This document shows, in pieces, positions 50,317-58,300 of a DNA stretch of 64,000 bases. How positions within the stretch are numbered: position 1 is the stretch's first letter; each line of letters begins with the position of its first letter. The position numbers were made by a program, and so were the translations under genes. The stretch comes from Klebsiella michiganensis (lineage in GTDB: Bacteria; Pseudomonadota; Gammaproteobacteria; Enterobacterales; Enterobacteriaceae). The stretch spans positions 4,340,001 to 4,404,000 of the forward strand of contig CP011077.1 in assembly GCA_000963575.1 (NCBI GenBank), read 5' to 3'. The notes beneath the pieces were generated by a model, which was not told where the DNA came from, made no database searches, and was given only the letters and a program-made list of their open reading frames with translations.

Positions 50317-51822
50317 TTAGCCCAGCGTCGGCATCGAGAACGCAGAGCCTTGCTGGTGGCTGGTTTCCGGCCAGCGGGCGGTGACGGTTTTCATGCGCGT
50401 ATAGAAACGCACGCCATCGCTGCCGTGCACGTTCAGCGGCCCGAAGATGGAACGTTTCCAGCCGCCAAAGCTGTGGAAAGCCATCGGCACCGGGATAGGC
50501 ACGTTCACGCCAACCATGCCCACCAGGACTTCTTCGGTAAAGCGTCTTGCTGTGCCGCCGTCACGGGTAAAAATCGCCGTGCCGTTGCCGTATTCGTGTT
50601 TGTTAATAAGATCCAGGGCGCTGGCGTAATCCGGCACGCGCACCACGCTCAGCACCGGACCGAAGATCTCTTCTTTATAAATGGTCATCTCCGAAGTGAC
50701 ATGGTCAAACAGCGTAGGGCCAACAAAATAGCCGCCTTCGTGGCCTGCCAGCCTGAGGCCTCGCCCATCCACCCGTAGCGTAGCGCCCTGCTGTTCTCCG
50801 CTATCAATATAGCCCAGCACTTTAGCCCGGTGCGGGGCGGAAATCAGCGGCCCCATTTCGTTTTCCGGCTCATGCCCAAGGCCTGGCCCAACGCGCAGCG
50901 TAGCAAGCTGCTTTTCCAGCCCCGCGCACAGTGCCTCTGCGGTTTCATCCCCCACGGCGACCACCACCGAGAGCGCCATACAGCGTTCTCCGGCGGCACC
51001 AAAAGCCGCCCCCATAATGGCGTTGGTCGCCATTTCCAGGTCAGCATCCGGCATTAAAATGCAGTGGTTTTTCGCCCCACCCAGCGCCTGGCAGCGCTTG
51101 CCGTGGGCGGAGGCGGTCTGGTAGATGTACTCGGCGATAGGCGTCGAGCCAACAAAGCTGACGGCCTGAACTCTTGGGTCGGTCAGCAATACGTCCACGG
51201 CTTCTTTATCGCCCTGCACCACGTTAAACACACCATCCGGCAGCCCGGCTTCCTTCAACAACTGAGCAAGCCGCAGCGACAGCGACGGATCTTTTTCCGA
51301 CGGCTTCAGAACAAAGGTATTCCCGGTCGCCAGCGCGATTGGGAACATCCACATCGGCACCATGGCCGGGAAGTTAAACGGCGTGATCCCCGCGCAAACG
51401 CCAAGCGGCTGCATCAGCGAATGGCTATCAACGCCCGTGCCCACGTTAGCTGAGTGCTCCCCCTTTTGCAGATGCGGAATGCCGCAGGCAAACTCCACCA
51501 CTTCGAGGCCGCGGGTCAGCTCTCCCACCGCGTCAGAATAGACTTTGCCGTGCTCTTCGCTAATGAGCTTCGCCAGGCTGTCCATATGTTCCTCAAGCAG
51601 GCTTTTAAAGCGGAACATCACGCGGGCGCGCTTCAGCGGAGACTGGCGGGCCCAGCCCGGAAACGCCTGCTGGGCGGCGGCAATGGCCTGCTCGGTCTGC
51701 CTGGCCGTGCTCATGGCGACCTGGCGGATCTGCGCGCCGGTTGCCGGGTTGAAGATCGCCTGTACCCGCTGGCCTTCGCCCGCGACGCATTCACCGTGGA
51801 TAAAATTCGCTACCGTCTCCAT
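50317..51822 (-). CDS. iolA: Methylmalonate-semialdehyde/malonate-semialdehyde dehydrogenase (CoA-acylating)
   Basis: Converts malonate semialdehyde from inositol breakdown to acetyl-CoA and CO2 using NAD and CoA. It is 501 aa from the ATG at 51822 (METVANFIHGE, GAGG 6 nt upstream); the extension to 51882 lies in the promoter. The catalytic cysteine is in AAGERCMALSVVV and the family-specific KPSEKDPS and FLPRV-type VPMWMFPIALATGN motifs are present. It is the first gene of the iolA-iolD operon and is divergent from iolR. Confidence 0.94.
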   Translation of the reverse strand: METVANFIHGECVAGEGQRVQAIFNPATGAQIRQVAMSTARQTEQAIAAAQQAFPGWARQSPLKRARVMFRFKSLLEEHMDSLAKLISEEHGKVYSDAVGELTRGLEVVEFACGIPHLQKGEHSANVGTGVDSHSLMQPLGVCAGITPFNFPAMVPMWMFPIALATGNTFVLKPSEKDPSLSLRLAQLLKEAGLPDGVFNVVQGDKEAVDVLLTDPRVQAVSFVGSTPIAEYIYQTASAHGKRCQALGGAKNHCILMPDADLEMATNAIMGAAFGAAGERCMALSVVVAVGDETAEALCAGLEKQLATLRVGPGLGHEPENEMGPLISAPHRAKVLGYIDSGEQQGATLRVDGRGLRLAGHEGGYFVGPTLFDHVTSEMTIYKEEIFGPVLSVVRVPDYASALDLINKHEYGNGTAIFTRDGGTARRFTEEVLVGMVGVNVPIPVPMAFHSFGGWKRSIFGPLNVHGSDGVRFYTRMKTVTARWPETSHQQGSAFSMPTLG

Positions 51823-51863
51823 CTCTGGCCTCTTGCTGTTAGGGTTGTCTCCTGCACACTCTA

Positions 51864-51907
51864 TATGAAACAAACATTCCATTTTAAGTTGAAATAAAAT
51901 AAATGTT
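51864..51907. promoter_or_regulatory. Candidate IolR operators between iolA and iolR
   Basis: TGAAACAAACATTCC (51866-51880) and TTGAAATAAAATAAATG (51889-51905) are related tandem elements 24 bp apart, just before the iolA start. The minus-strand form GGAA-TGTTTG-TTTC fits GGAA-N6-TTCC, the rhizobial IolR motif as I remember it, with one change. Confidence 0.45.
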
Positions 51908-52071
51908 GATTATTGTGATCAATACTTCGTTTTTATGTTAACCCGCAGAATGATGTGCAAAGACTGAGAACTCAGAGACGTTTCAGCCTCAGTCAGATTT
52001 GGTGCATCTGTTTCATTTTTGGCGGTACTACGCTTAAATACGTTTCAGCAATTACTTTTGAGGATGGCAAA

Positions 52072-52923
52072 TTGACCACGGCAACAACCCTGAGCGAACT
52101 CCAGCAGCAGATCCGCGACCGCTACGACAGCCTGAGCAAAAGGCTGCAGCAGGTCTCCCGCTACGTGCTGGATAACACCAACAGCGTGGCATTTGATACC
52201 GTGGCCGCCATTGCCGAACGGGCGGAAGTGCCGCCCTCAACGCTTATCCGCTTTGCCAACGCTTTTGATTTCAGCGGGTTCAACGAAATGAAACAGCTAT
52301 TTCGCATGAATTTGGTGGAAGAGACGGCAAGCTACACGGATCGGGCGAGGCTGTTCCGTGAGCTGGGCAGCGAAGCCGTGCCGGAAACGCCGCTGGATAT
52401 TTTGCAGGAGTTTGCTCGCTCAAATGCTCAGGCGCTGCAGCAGTTGGCCGCCCGCACCGAACCAGCAATGCTGCAGCGTGCGGTTGAACTGCTGGCCGAA
52501 GCCGACACCATCTACGTTGTCGGCCTGCGCCGTTCTTTTAGCGTGGCGGCCTATCTGACCTATGCCCTGAGCCACCTGGATTGCCGCGCCGTGCTGCTGG
52601 ACGGGCTTGGCGGTATGCTGCGGGAACAGGTCAACCGGGTTAAAGCGAAAGATATTGTGGTGTCGATAAGCTTCTCCCCGTATGCCGAAGAAACGCTGAT
52701 GGTAAGCGAAATTGCCGCGCAGGCCGGGGCCCGCCAGATAGTGATTACGGATAGCCAAATTAGCCCGTTCGCGACGTTTAGCGACCTGTGTTTCGTGGTG
52801 AAAGAGGCGCAGGTCGATGCCTTCCGCTCGCAGTCCGCCACGCTTTGTCTGGTGCAGTCGCTGATGGTGGCGCTCGCGTATTTTCAGGGCACGCCCCACA
52901 GCGCACTTTCACCGGAGGCCTGA
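52072..52923 (+). CDS. iolR: RpiR-family transcriptional regulator of inositol genes
   Basis: A 283-aa regulator: N-terminal RpiR helix-turn-helix (residues about 5-80, with VSRYVLDNTNSVAFDTVAAI and VPPSTLIRFANAFDFSGF) and a C-terminal SIS sugar-phosphate isomerase domain (IYVVGLRRSFSVAAYL, SISFSPYAEETL). I place the start at the TTG at 52072, which has GAGG 7 nt upstream; no ATG with a site exists before the conserved domain, and longer readings enter the iolA promoter. It is divergent from iolA, the usual place for an iol repressor responding to a pathway intermediate. Confidence 0.85.
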   Translation: MTTATTLSELQQQIRDRYDSLSKRLQQVSRYVLDNTNSVAFDTVAAIAERAEVPPSTLIRFANAFDFSGFNEMKQLFRMNLVEETASYTDRARLFRELGSEAVPETPLDILQEFARSNAQALQQLAARTEPAMLQRAVELLAEADTIYVVGLRRSFSVAAYLTYALSHLDCRAVLLDGLGGMLREQVNRVKAKDIVVSISFSPYAEETLMVSEIAAQAGARQIVITDSQISPFATFSDLCFVVKEAQVDAFRSQSATLCLVQSLMVALAYFQGTPHSALSPEA

Positions 52924-53004
52924 TTTTCGGATTGCCGAATGTCTCCGTAGGGTTAAGATGAAAACAGCGTTTCAAAAAAATAACTCTTACCCCAAGGAGA
53001 CACC

Positions 53005-54045
53005 ATGTCCTACGAGGCCAGCCCGTCACGCTATCAATCTATGCAGTATCGCGCCTGCGGCCAGAGCGGCCTGCAGCTGCCCGCCCTTTCTCTCGGCCTG
53101 TGGCACAGCTTCGGCGGCGTAAGCCCGCTGGAGTCCCAGCGCGATCTGCTGCGCACCGCGTTCGATCTTGGCATTACGCATTTTGATCTGGCGAATAACT
53201 ACGGGCCGCCTCCGGGTTCAGCGGAAGAAAACTTTGGCCGCCTGTTAAAGCAGGATTTCAGCGGCTACCGCGACGAACTGATTATCGCCACCAAAGCGGG
53301 GTATGACATGTGGCCAGGTCCGTATGGCTCCGGCGGCTCACGCAAATATTTGCTGGCGAGTTTGGATCAGAGTCTGAGACGCATGGGGCTGGAGTACGTC
53401 GATATCTTTTATTCCCATCGAGTGGACGAAAAAACGCCGATGGAAGAAACGGCCAGCGCGCTGGCTCACGCGGTGCAAAGCGGGAAAGCGCTTTATGTCG
53501 GTATTTCCTCTTACTCCTCCGAAAGAACACAAAAAATGGCCGATCTGCTGCGAGAATGGAAAATCCCGCTGCTTATTCACCAGCCCTCCTACAACCTGTT
53601 AAACCGCTGGGTAGATAAAAGCGGTCTGCTGGACACCCTGCAGCAAAACGGCAGCGGCTGCATCGCTTTTACCCCGCTCGCCCAGGGTCTGCTGACCGGC
53701 AAATACCTGAACGGTATTCCTGAAGGTTCGAGGATGCAGGTTGAAGGCAATAAAATTCGCGGGCTGAATGAAAAGATGCTGACCGAAGCTAACCTCAGCA
53801 GCCTGCGCTTGCTCAACGAGATGGCACAGCAGCGCGGCCAGACGATGGCGCAAATGGCGCTAAGCTGGCTGCTGAAAGACCAGCGGGTCACCTCAGTGCT
53901 CATCGGCGCGAGCCGGCCGGAGCAGCTTCAAGAGAACGTAAAAGCGCTGGATAATATGAACTTTACGGCAGAAGAGCTGGAGAGAATTGACCGCCACGTT
54001 GCGGATGGCGAACTGAATTTGTGGCAGGCGTCGTCGGATAAATAA
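53005..54045 (+). CDS. yghZ: L-glyceraldehyde 3-phosphate reductase (aldo-keto reductase)
   Basis: A 346-aa aldo-keto reductase of the AKR14 group that in E. coli reduces L-glyceraldehyde 3-phosphate and methylglyoxal with NADPH. The catalytic tetrad is visible as FDLANNYGPPPGSAEENFG (Asp, Tyr), the Lys in ATKAGYDMWPGPYG and the His in FYSHRVDEKTP. The C-terminal NADPH site is SVLIGASRPEQL. It is very close to E. coli YghZ and marks the return to core synteny. AAGGAG precedes the ATG. Confidence 0.95.
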   Translation: MSYEASPSRYQSMQYRACGQSGLQLPALSLGLWHSFGGVSPLESQRDLLRTAFDLGITHFDLANNYGPPPGSAEENFGRLLKQDFSGYRDELIIATKAGYDMWPGPYGSGGSRKYLLASLDQSLRRMGLEYVDIFYSHRVDEKTPMEETASALAHAVQSGKALYVGISSYSSERTQKMADLLREWKIPLLIHQPSYNLLNRWVDKSGLLDTLQQNGSGCIAFTPLAQGLLTGKYLNGIPEGSRMQVEGNKIRGLNEKMLTEANLSSLRLLNEMAQQRGQTMAQMALSWLLKDQRVTSVLIGASRPEQLQENVKALDNMNFTAEELERIDRHVADGELNLWQASSDK

Positions 54046-54051
54046 AAGCAA

Positions 54052-54074
54052 AAGCCCCAGTTAAACAGGGGCTT
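54052..54074. terminator. Bidirectional terminator yghZ / yqhA
   Basis: The stem AAGCCCC/GGGGCTT (54052-54058 with 54068-54074) lies between the convergent genes, with A and T runs flanking it. Confidence 0.8.
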
Positions 54075-54079
54075 AGTAT

Positions 54080-54577
54080 TTAATACTTTGCGCTACGGGA
54101 GAGCTTATCGAGATAGCCCATCACAAATGCCGACAGCACAAACGTCAGGTGGATGATCACATACCACATCAGTTTGTTGTCCGGCACGTTTTTAGCGTCC
54201 ATAAAAATACGCAGCAGATGGATGGAGGAGATGGCCACGATCGATGCCGCGACTTTATTCTTCAGTGAACCGGAGTCCATTTTCCCCAGCCAGCTCAGCT
54301 TCTCTTTACCTTCGTAAATATCCAGCGTCGAGACAAAGTTCTCATAGCCGGAAAACATCACCATCACCAACAGGCCACCTACCAGCGCCATATCCACCAG
54401 CGAGAGCAGCGTCAGAATTAAGTCGGCTTCCGCAATAGAGAAGATATTCGGGAGAACGTGAATGATCTCCTGGAAAAACTTCACCGTCAGCGCCAGCAGA
54501 GCCAGAGATAACCCGAAGTAAACCGGGGCCAGAAGCCAGCGCGAGGCGTACATCGCATTCTCAATAAAACGTTCCAT
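54080..54577 (-). CDS. yqhA: UPF0114 inner membrane protein YqhA
   Basis: A 165-aa membrane protein with about four hydrophobic helices (WLLAPVYFGLSLALLALTV, IFSIAEADLILTLLSLVDMALVGGLLVMVMF, VAASIVAISSIHLLRIF, YVIIHLTFVLSAFVMGYL). It is very similar to E. coli YqhA. Its function is unknown. Starts MERFIENAMYASRW. The E. coli neighbour yghA does not follow; unrecognised genes do. Confidence 0.93.
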   Translation of the reverse strand: MERFIENAMYASRWLLAPVYFGLSLALLALTVKFFQEIIHVLPNIFSIAEADLILTLLSLVDMALVGGLLVMVMFSGYENFVSTLDIYEGKEKLSWLGKMDSGSLKNKVAASIVAISSIHLLRIFMDAKNVPDNKLMWYVIIHLTFVLSAFVMGYLDKLSRSAKY

Positions 54578-54663
54578 AATGTCCTGTCTGGAAATATCAA
54601 AAGGCCGTCATTATAGCGAATTTCGGCGTTTAAGCATGGGCTCCAGGCACAGAATTGCAAGGC

Positions 54664-55167
54664 TCACACGTTGTTCAGGTCGATCTCCGGCCGCTGGTAC
54701 TGCGGCCACACCAGCGCCACCAGTTCGGGATAAGCGTCGCGGCTAAACTCATTAAAACACTGGCGCAGGTTCAGTACTTCAATATCCGATAACGGCACCT
54801 GCTCTCCCTCGGCACAGCGTTTTTTGATATTGTCATAATATTTATATACTGCCGAATTTAAATCACTGCAGCGGCGCTGGGCGCTAAATAAAACCGGCTG
54901 AGAAGTCAGTTCGTCGATACGCATTTTTTTAATTGTGGCGTGAGTGAAATCAATATACTCACTGTTAATACGCCAATAATAGCTGGGCGTAATTTTTGAC
55001 ATCAACATGCCGAAATAATCTTCACGCTCTTCGCTAGAGGTGATGGGTTGTATTTCACCCGGAGCACGATTCTTTTTATTATTTGAGGCGCTAAATTCTT
55101 TGCGCATAACCAACACCGCGCATAACAAAATCAAAATTGTGACAATAGAATAAAATATGCTGTGCAT
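54664..55167 (-). CDS. Membrane-anchored protein of unknown function
   Basis: A 167-aa protein with one N-terminal hydrophobic helix (residues about 5-21, IFYSIVTILILLCAVLVM) followed by a soluble domain with basic and aromatic residues (ITPSYYWRINSEYIDF). The coding sequence is AT-richer than neighbours. It is divergent from the next gene by about 90 bp. I recognise no family. The position, in place of yghA between yqhA and exbD, suggests an acquired block. Confidence 0.6.
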   Translation of the reverse strand: MHSIFYSIVTILILLCAVLVMRKEFSASNNKKNRAPGEIQPITSSEEREDYFGMLMSKITPSYYWRINSEYIDFTHATIKKMRIDELTSQPVLFSAQRRCSDLNSAVYKYYDNIKKRCAEGEQVPLSDIEVLNLRQCFNEFSRDAYPELVALVWPQYQRPEIDLNNV

Positions 55168-55260
55168 AAGAAACTCCTGTTTTTTTTATTTTAGAATTGA
55201 GGCATCATATCGCGAATCTCTGAACCTGAATATTGAACCGATATCAAAGGATCACATTCG

Positions 55261-55662
55261 ATGCTGCCTGAACACTTCTTACCACGGCGCTATCCTGTTG
55301 TTGCACCTTCAACGCTCCCTGCAGAAGCTGAAAATAGTACCACGCCGGAAGTCGTTCAGGATAAGATTTTAACGCTGGAAAAAAACATCCTGAGCGGTAG
55401 TCATTACGCCGGGCAGGCCAAAAATCGCCTGCTTGAAGAAACCGATCGCCATATTAAAGAACGCCTGCTGTGCGCGGTCCGGATAGAGGCGTTACACGCC
55501 CTGATTGGCGAACTGGTTGAAAAAGAACTTATTAGCGCCGCCGACTTACAGATGCTTATCGAAGACAAAACCGCCTGGGTGAGTAGCAAGGAACAGGAAA
55601 TTTGGGTTAATCAAATGACCCAGGAAAAACCCTGGCCATTATGTTATTCAATTGAGGAGTAG
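55261..55662 (+). CDS. Hypothetical protein, first of a two-gene operon
   Basis: A 133-aa soluble protein. The ATG has AAAGG 10 nt upstream. The N-terminal 25 residues are proline-rich; the rest is predicted helical and charged (LEETDRHIKERLLCAVRIEALHALIGELVEKELIS). No signal peptide or membrane segment. It is followed 4 bp later by a second small gene with its own ribosome site, so they probably work together. I recognise no family. Confidence 0.6.
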   Translation: MLPEHFLPRRYPVVAPSTLPAEAENSTTPEVVQDKILTLEKNILSGSHYAGQAKNRLLEETDRHIKERLLCAVRIEALHALIGELVEKELISAADLQMLIEDKTAWVSSKEQEIWVNQMTQEKPWPLCYSIEE

Positions 55663-55666
55663 TGCT

Positions 55667-56050
55667 GTGGCAGAACCTATAAAAAAACAACCAGTGCTAA
55701 TTAGCCCTGATGAAAATAAAGACCATGAATTTACGTTAAGTAAAAATATAGCTATTCTGATTCGCCTTAAAAATGAAAATATCACCCGTAATACGCAGGA
55801 AATCACGGATATTACTTCGGCACTCATCGACCTGAAATGGATGAACCGTCGTGAAATTTTCCCGTGGCGCGCCAAAGAAGAAGTGTATGGTGCCGTGCTG
55901 GAGGAGATCCTCAGCCATCACCCGAAGCTTAAAGAGCAAATTATTAAGCGGCTGGAAGGGCATTATCAGCGCCTGAAAGAGCAAGAGGCCCAGACGTTGT
56001 CGATGACCCGTGGCCTGGCGGAAAAGACGTGGAAGAGTTCTACGCTGTGA
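55667..56050 (+). CDS. Hypothetical protein, second of a two-gene operon
   Basis: A 127-aa soluble, lysine- and glutamate-rich helical protein. The GTG at 55667 is preferred because GAGGAG (55654-55659) sits 7 nt upstream; the TTG at 55652 lies inside that site. The middle contains MNRREIFPWRAKEEVYGAVLEE. No signal peptide. Its partner is the gene just upstream. Its composition differs from the GC-rich neighbours, pointing to transfer. I recognise no family. Confidence 0.6.
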   Translation: MAEPIKKQPVLISPDENKDHEFTLSKNIAILIRLKNENITRNTQEITDITSALIDLKWMNRREIFPWRAKEEVYGAVLEEILSHHPKLKEQIIKRLEGHYQRLKEQEAQTLSMTRGLAEKTWKSSTL

Positions 56051-56059
56051 GTGAGGTTG

Positions 56060-56098
56060 GCCTCTCCCCCTGGCCCTCTCCCAAGTGGGGCGAGGGAA
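56060..56098. repeat. REP-like palindromic repeat
   Basis: The block cctctccccctggccctctcccaag with its complementary end is a copy of the dispersed GC-rich palindrome, directly after the small unknown operon. Confidence 0.6.
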
Positions 56099-56182
56099 TT
56101 TAAAGAGTAATAAAATTTAACGGTTTCTCTCTTTGCCTGTCTGTTAGTCACAAATACGCTCTATGAAGGTTCAGCTAAGGTT

Positions 56183-56837
56183 CCGTTCACTTTCAGTTCT
56201 GTTTTACATGCCATCACCGAACCGGTGAACGACTCGGGGAAGTCACCGTCACTCCCCCGAGACCCCGGACTCCCGGCCAAATAAATCGACCGCTAAAGCG
56301 GCAGACCTCCGTTTTATCTCCCAGTCCTGGGTCGGCTGAGACGCGTTCCCGACGCTCTCAGCCTCCGGCCGTTCCCGACGCCCGGCCCCTGACCAGTCGG
56401 AGAGAAAACGGAGGCGATTTAAGCCGGAACCGTGCCTCGCTTTAAACACGCAGCAATTCTGAAAGTCACAGTCGCTTCCTACCCTCACCCTCTCCCTGGA
56501 AGGGAGAGGGAATAAACAATGTTTCCCATAGCTGTTGTTTTCTCCCTCGCCCCTTTGGGGAGAGGGCTGGGGTGAGGGGAAGATTTGTTCCCGGCTCTCA
56601 TCGCCCCCGGTTATGACCCAACTCAGGCGGGGTTGAGCTGCCGGGAGCAGCGAAAGAGAGCGATCGTCGGGAACGAATCGCGAACGACCCCGACTGTTTG
56701 GGTGATGGCCGGTGGGTTTACCGCTTCAGCGGCGATGAGCTTGCCGGGCGCCGGGGCTGTTCGGGGGATGGCGTTATCCCCCGGACACGTTCACCGTGCT
56801 CTGAACGTATAGGGAAAACCGATCTACGGGTGAACGG
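56183..56837. repeat. Diverged inverted duplication of a ~200-bp element
   Basis: Reading the right arm backwards from 56837 gives the same ordered blocks as the left arm from 56183: CCGTTCAC, GTTTT, CGGTGAACG (56224-56232 and complement 56788-56796), a GGGG/CCCCCGA hairpin, CCCCGG, CCCGGC, CCGCTnAAGCGG, CAGTC then GGTCG, and CGTTCCCGACG. Between blocks the arms differ widely. The retained parts are mostly palindromic stems. Confidence 0.6.
56480..56583. repeat. REP-like palindromic repeat pair
   Basis: Two facing copies (ccctcaccctctccctggaa and ctttggggagagggctgggg types) are separated by about 30 bp, giving a larger inverted structure. Confidence 0.7.
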
Positions 56838-56869
56838 AATAACTACGGAGAGAATAAAGTTGAGTCGTT

Positions 56870-56910
56870 TTAACCCTCTCCCAAGAGGAAGAGGGCCGGG
56901 ATGAGAGTCA
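56870..56910. repeat. REP-like palindromic repeat
   Basis: The copy aaccctctcccaagaggaag followed by agggccgggatgagagtc lies just beyond the exbD stop codon. Confidence 0.6.
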
Positions 56911-56917
56911 GCCCCTC

Positions 56918-57343
56918 TTACTTCGCTGTAGTGACTTCCTGGCCAACAAGGCCAATCTTCAGATACCCTGCCTGGTGCAGTGTATCCATTACGTCCATCA
57001 GCGTTTCGTAGTCCACCGTTTTGTCCGCGCGGAAGAAAATAGTGGTGTCTTTTTTCCCTTCGGTTGCAGCAATCAGCGCGTTGACCATCGACTCTTTGCT
57101 TACCGGGTCATTACCGATAAACATCGAATGGTCAGCTTTTACCGACAGGTAAACCGGCTTCTCAGGGCGTGGCTGGGGTTCACTGCTGGAGGCCGGAAGG
57201 TTAACCTTCACGTCCACCGTTGCCAGCGGCGCCGCCACCATGAAGATGATCAGCAGAACCAACATAACGTCGATAAACGGCGTAACGTTGATTTCGTGCA
57301 TTTCACCATTGTCATCGAGGTTTTCGTTCAGACGCATCGCCAT
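56918..57343 (-). CDS. exbD: TonB-system energy transducer ExbD
   Basis: A 141-aa inner membrane protein that, with ExbB, couples the proton gradient to TonB for siderophore and vitamin B12 uptake. The single membrane helix begins near residue 22 in TPFIDVMLVLLIIFMVAAPL and contains the essential Asp25. The remaining part is periplasmic. It is 6 bp downstream of exbB in the same operon. Confidence 0.97.
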   Translation of the reverse strand: MAMRLNENLDDNGEMHEINVTPFIDVMLVLLIIFMVAAPLATVDVKVNLPASSSEPQPRPEKPVYLSVKADHSMFIGNDPVSKESMVNALIAATEGKKDTTIFFRADKTVDYETLMDVMDTLHQAGYLKIGLVGQEVTTAK

Positions 57344-57349
57344 GGGGCA

Positions 57350-58084
57350 TTAACCTACTCGCAGTTGCTGGGTATTACGCACCGGACGCGGTTGAGCGGT
57401 GCCATCCAGGTCCAGGTCGCGGCTTTGTAGCAGCAGGATCTGAGCGGCAACATCGCTGAGGGTCGCTTTGTAGCTGCCTATCATACGCGCGAAGATGTTA
57501 TAGATTACTACCGCCGGGATTGCGGCAACCAGGCCAATTGCCGTCGCCAGCAGGGCTTCTGCAATGCCCGGCGCAACCACAGCCAGGTTAGTGGTCTGGG
57601 ACTGAGCAATACCGATGAAGCTGTTCATGATGCCCCAAACGGTACCAAACAGGCCGACAAACGGCGAAATCGCACCGATGGTGGCCAGGAAGCCGTTACC
57701 ACGGCCCATGTGACGCCCAACGGCGGCCACGCGGCGCTCAAGGCGGAAACCGGTACGATCTTTAATGCCTTCGTTATCTTCAACGCCGGCAGAAAGCTCC
57801 AGTTCGTTCTGGGCTTCATTGATTAACAGCGCGCTGAGGCTTTTGCTGTCAAACGCTTCGGCGGTGCTGCTCGCTTCATTCAGGGAGCGCACGTTAGCCA
57901 GCTGCTGCTGCTCTCGCTTGAGGCGACGTTTCTGGGTAATGAGCTCCACGCTCTTACTGAAAAAGATAGCCCAGGTGACAACAGAGGCCAGAATCAGGCC
58001 AATCATCACAATCTTCACTACGATGTCAGCATGTTGGTACATACCCCAAACGGACAGATCCGTCTGCATCAGGTTACTCGTCAC
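57350..58084 (-). CDS. exbB: TonB-system proton channel ExbB
   Basis: A 244-aa inner membrane protein with three helices, forming the pentameric channel around ExbD. The GTG start gives MTSNLMQTDLSVWGMYQHADIV, aligned with E. coli ExbB; GGAG is 8 nt upstream. Helices are near residues 20-40, 130-160 (GFLATIGAISPFVGLFGTVWGIMNSF) and 175-200. A Fur box lies upstream (58150-58168), so iron probably represses the operon. It is divergent from metC. Confidence 0.97.
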   Translation of the reverse strand: MTSNLMQTDLSVWGMYQHADIVVKIVMIGLILASVVTWAIFFSKSVELITQKRRLKREQQQLANVRSLNEASSTAEAFDSKSLSALLINEAQNELELSAGVEDNEGIKDRTGFRLERRVAAVGRHMGRGNGFLATIGAISPFVGLFGTVWGIMNSFIGIAQSQTTNLAVVAPGIAEALLATAIGLVAAIPAVVIYNIFARMIGSYKATLSDVAAQILLLQSRDLDLDGTAQPRPVRNTQQLRVG

Positions 58085-58149
58085 GTCTTACGCTCCAGCG
58101 AGAAATAAATGTCAAAACTGAGACTAATATATCAAAAAACTATCGAATT

Positions 58150-58168
58150 GATAGTCGTTCTCATTAGT
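58150..58168 (-). promoter_or_regulatory. Fur box of exbB
   Basis: Minus-strand ACTAATGAGAACGACTATC agrees with the 19-bp Fur consensus GATAATGATAATCATTATC at 13 positions. It lies 66 bp upstream of exbB in the divergent gap with metC, as expected for iron repression. Confidence 0.65.
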
Positions 58169-58300
58169 ATTTACAGACTGCCGGAAATTGTTGAAGCATT
58201 CCTTGCGCTTACGCAGGAAAAGCCACGCCCTGGCGAAATGATGACTTTTTTAGCCAACCTGAAAAAACGCCATGATGCCCTTTGCGCATTTTGTGTTAAT

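Larger units (their letters stand above)
56051..56917. other. Repeat-rich non-coding region before exbD
   Basis: About 870 bp with no supported gene. It holds REP-like palindromes at 56060-56098, 56482-56582 and 56872-56910, and two related segments in opposite orientation (about 56183-56385 and 56650-56837) described as an inverted repeat. Frames in it have no ribosome sites. Confidence 0.6.

Noticed and set aside
51955..52071. N-terminal extension of iolR
   Set aside because: The extra residues are not RpiR-like, no ribosome site precedes them and they overlap the divergent iolA promoter.
56249..56904. Small frames in the 56.1-56.9 kb region
   Set aside because: They lack ribosome sites and consist of the inverted repeat and REP-like sequence; frame is not conserved between the two arms.
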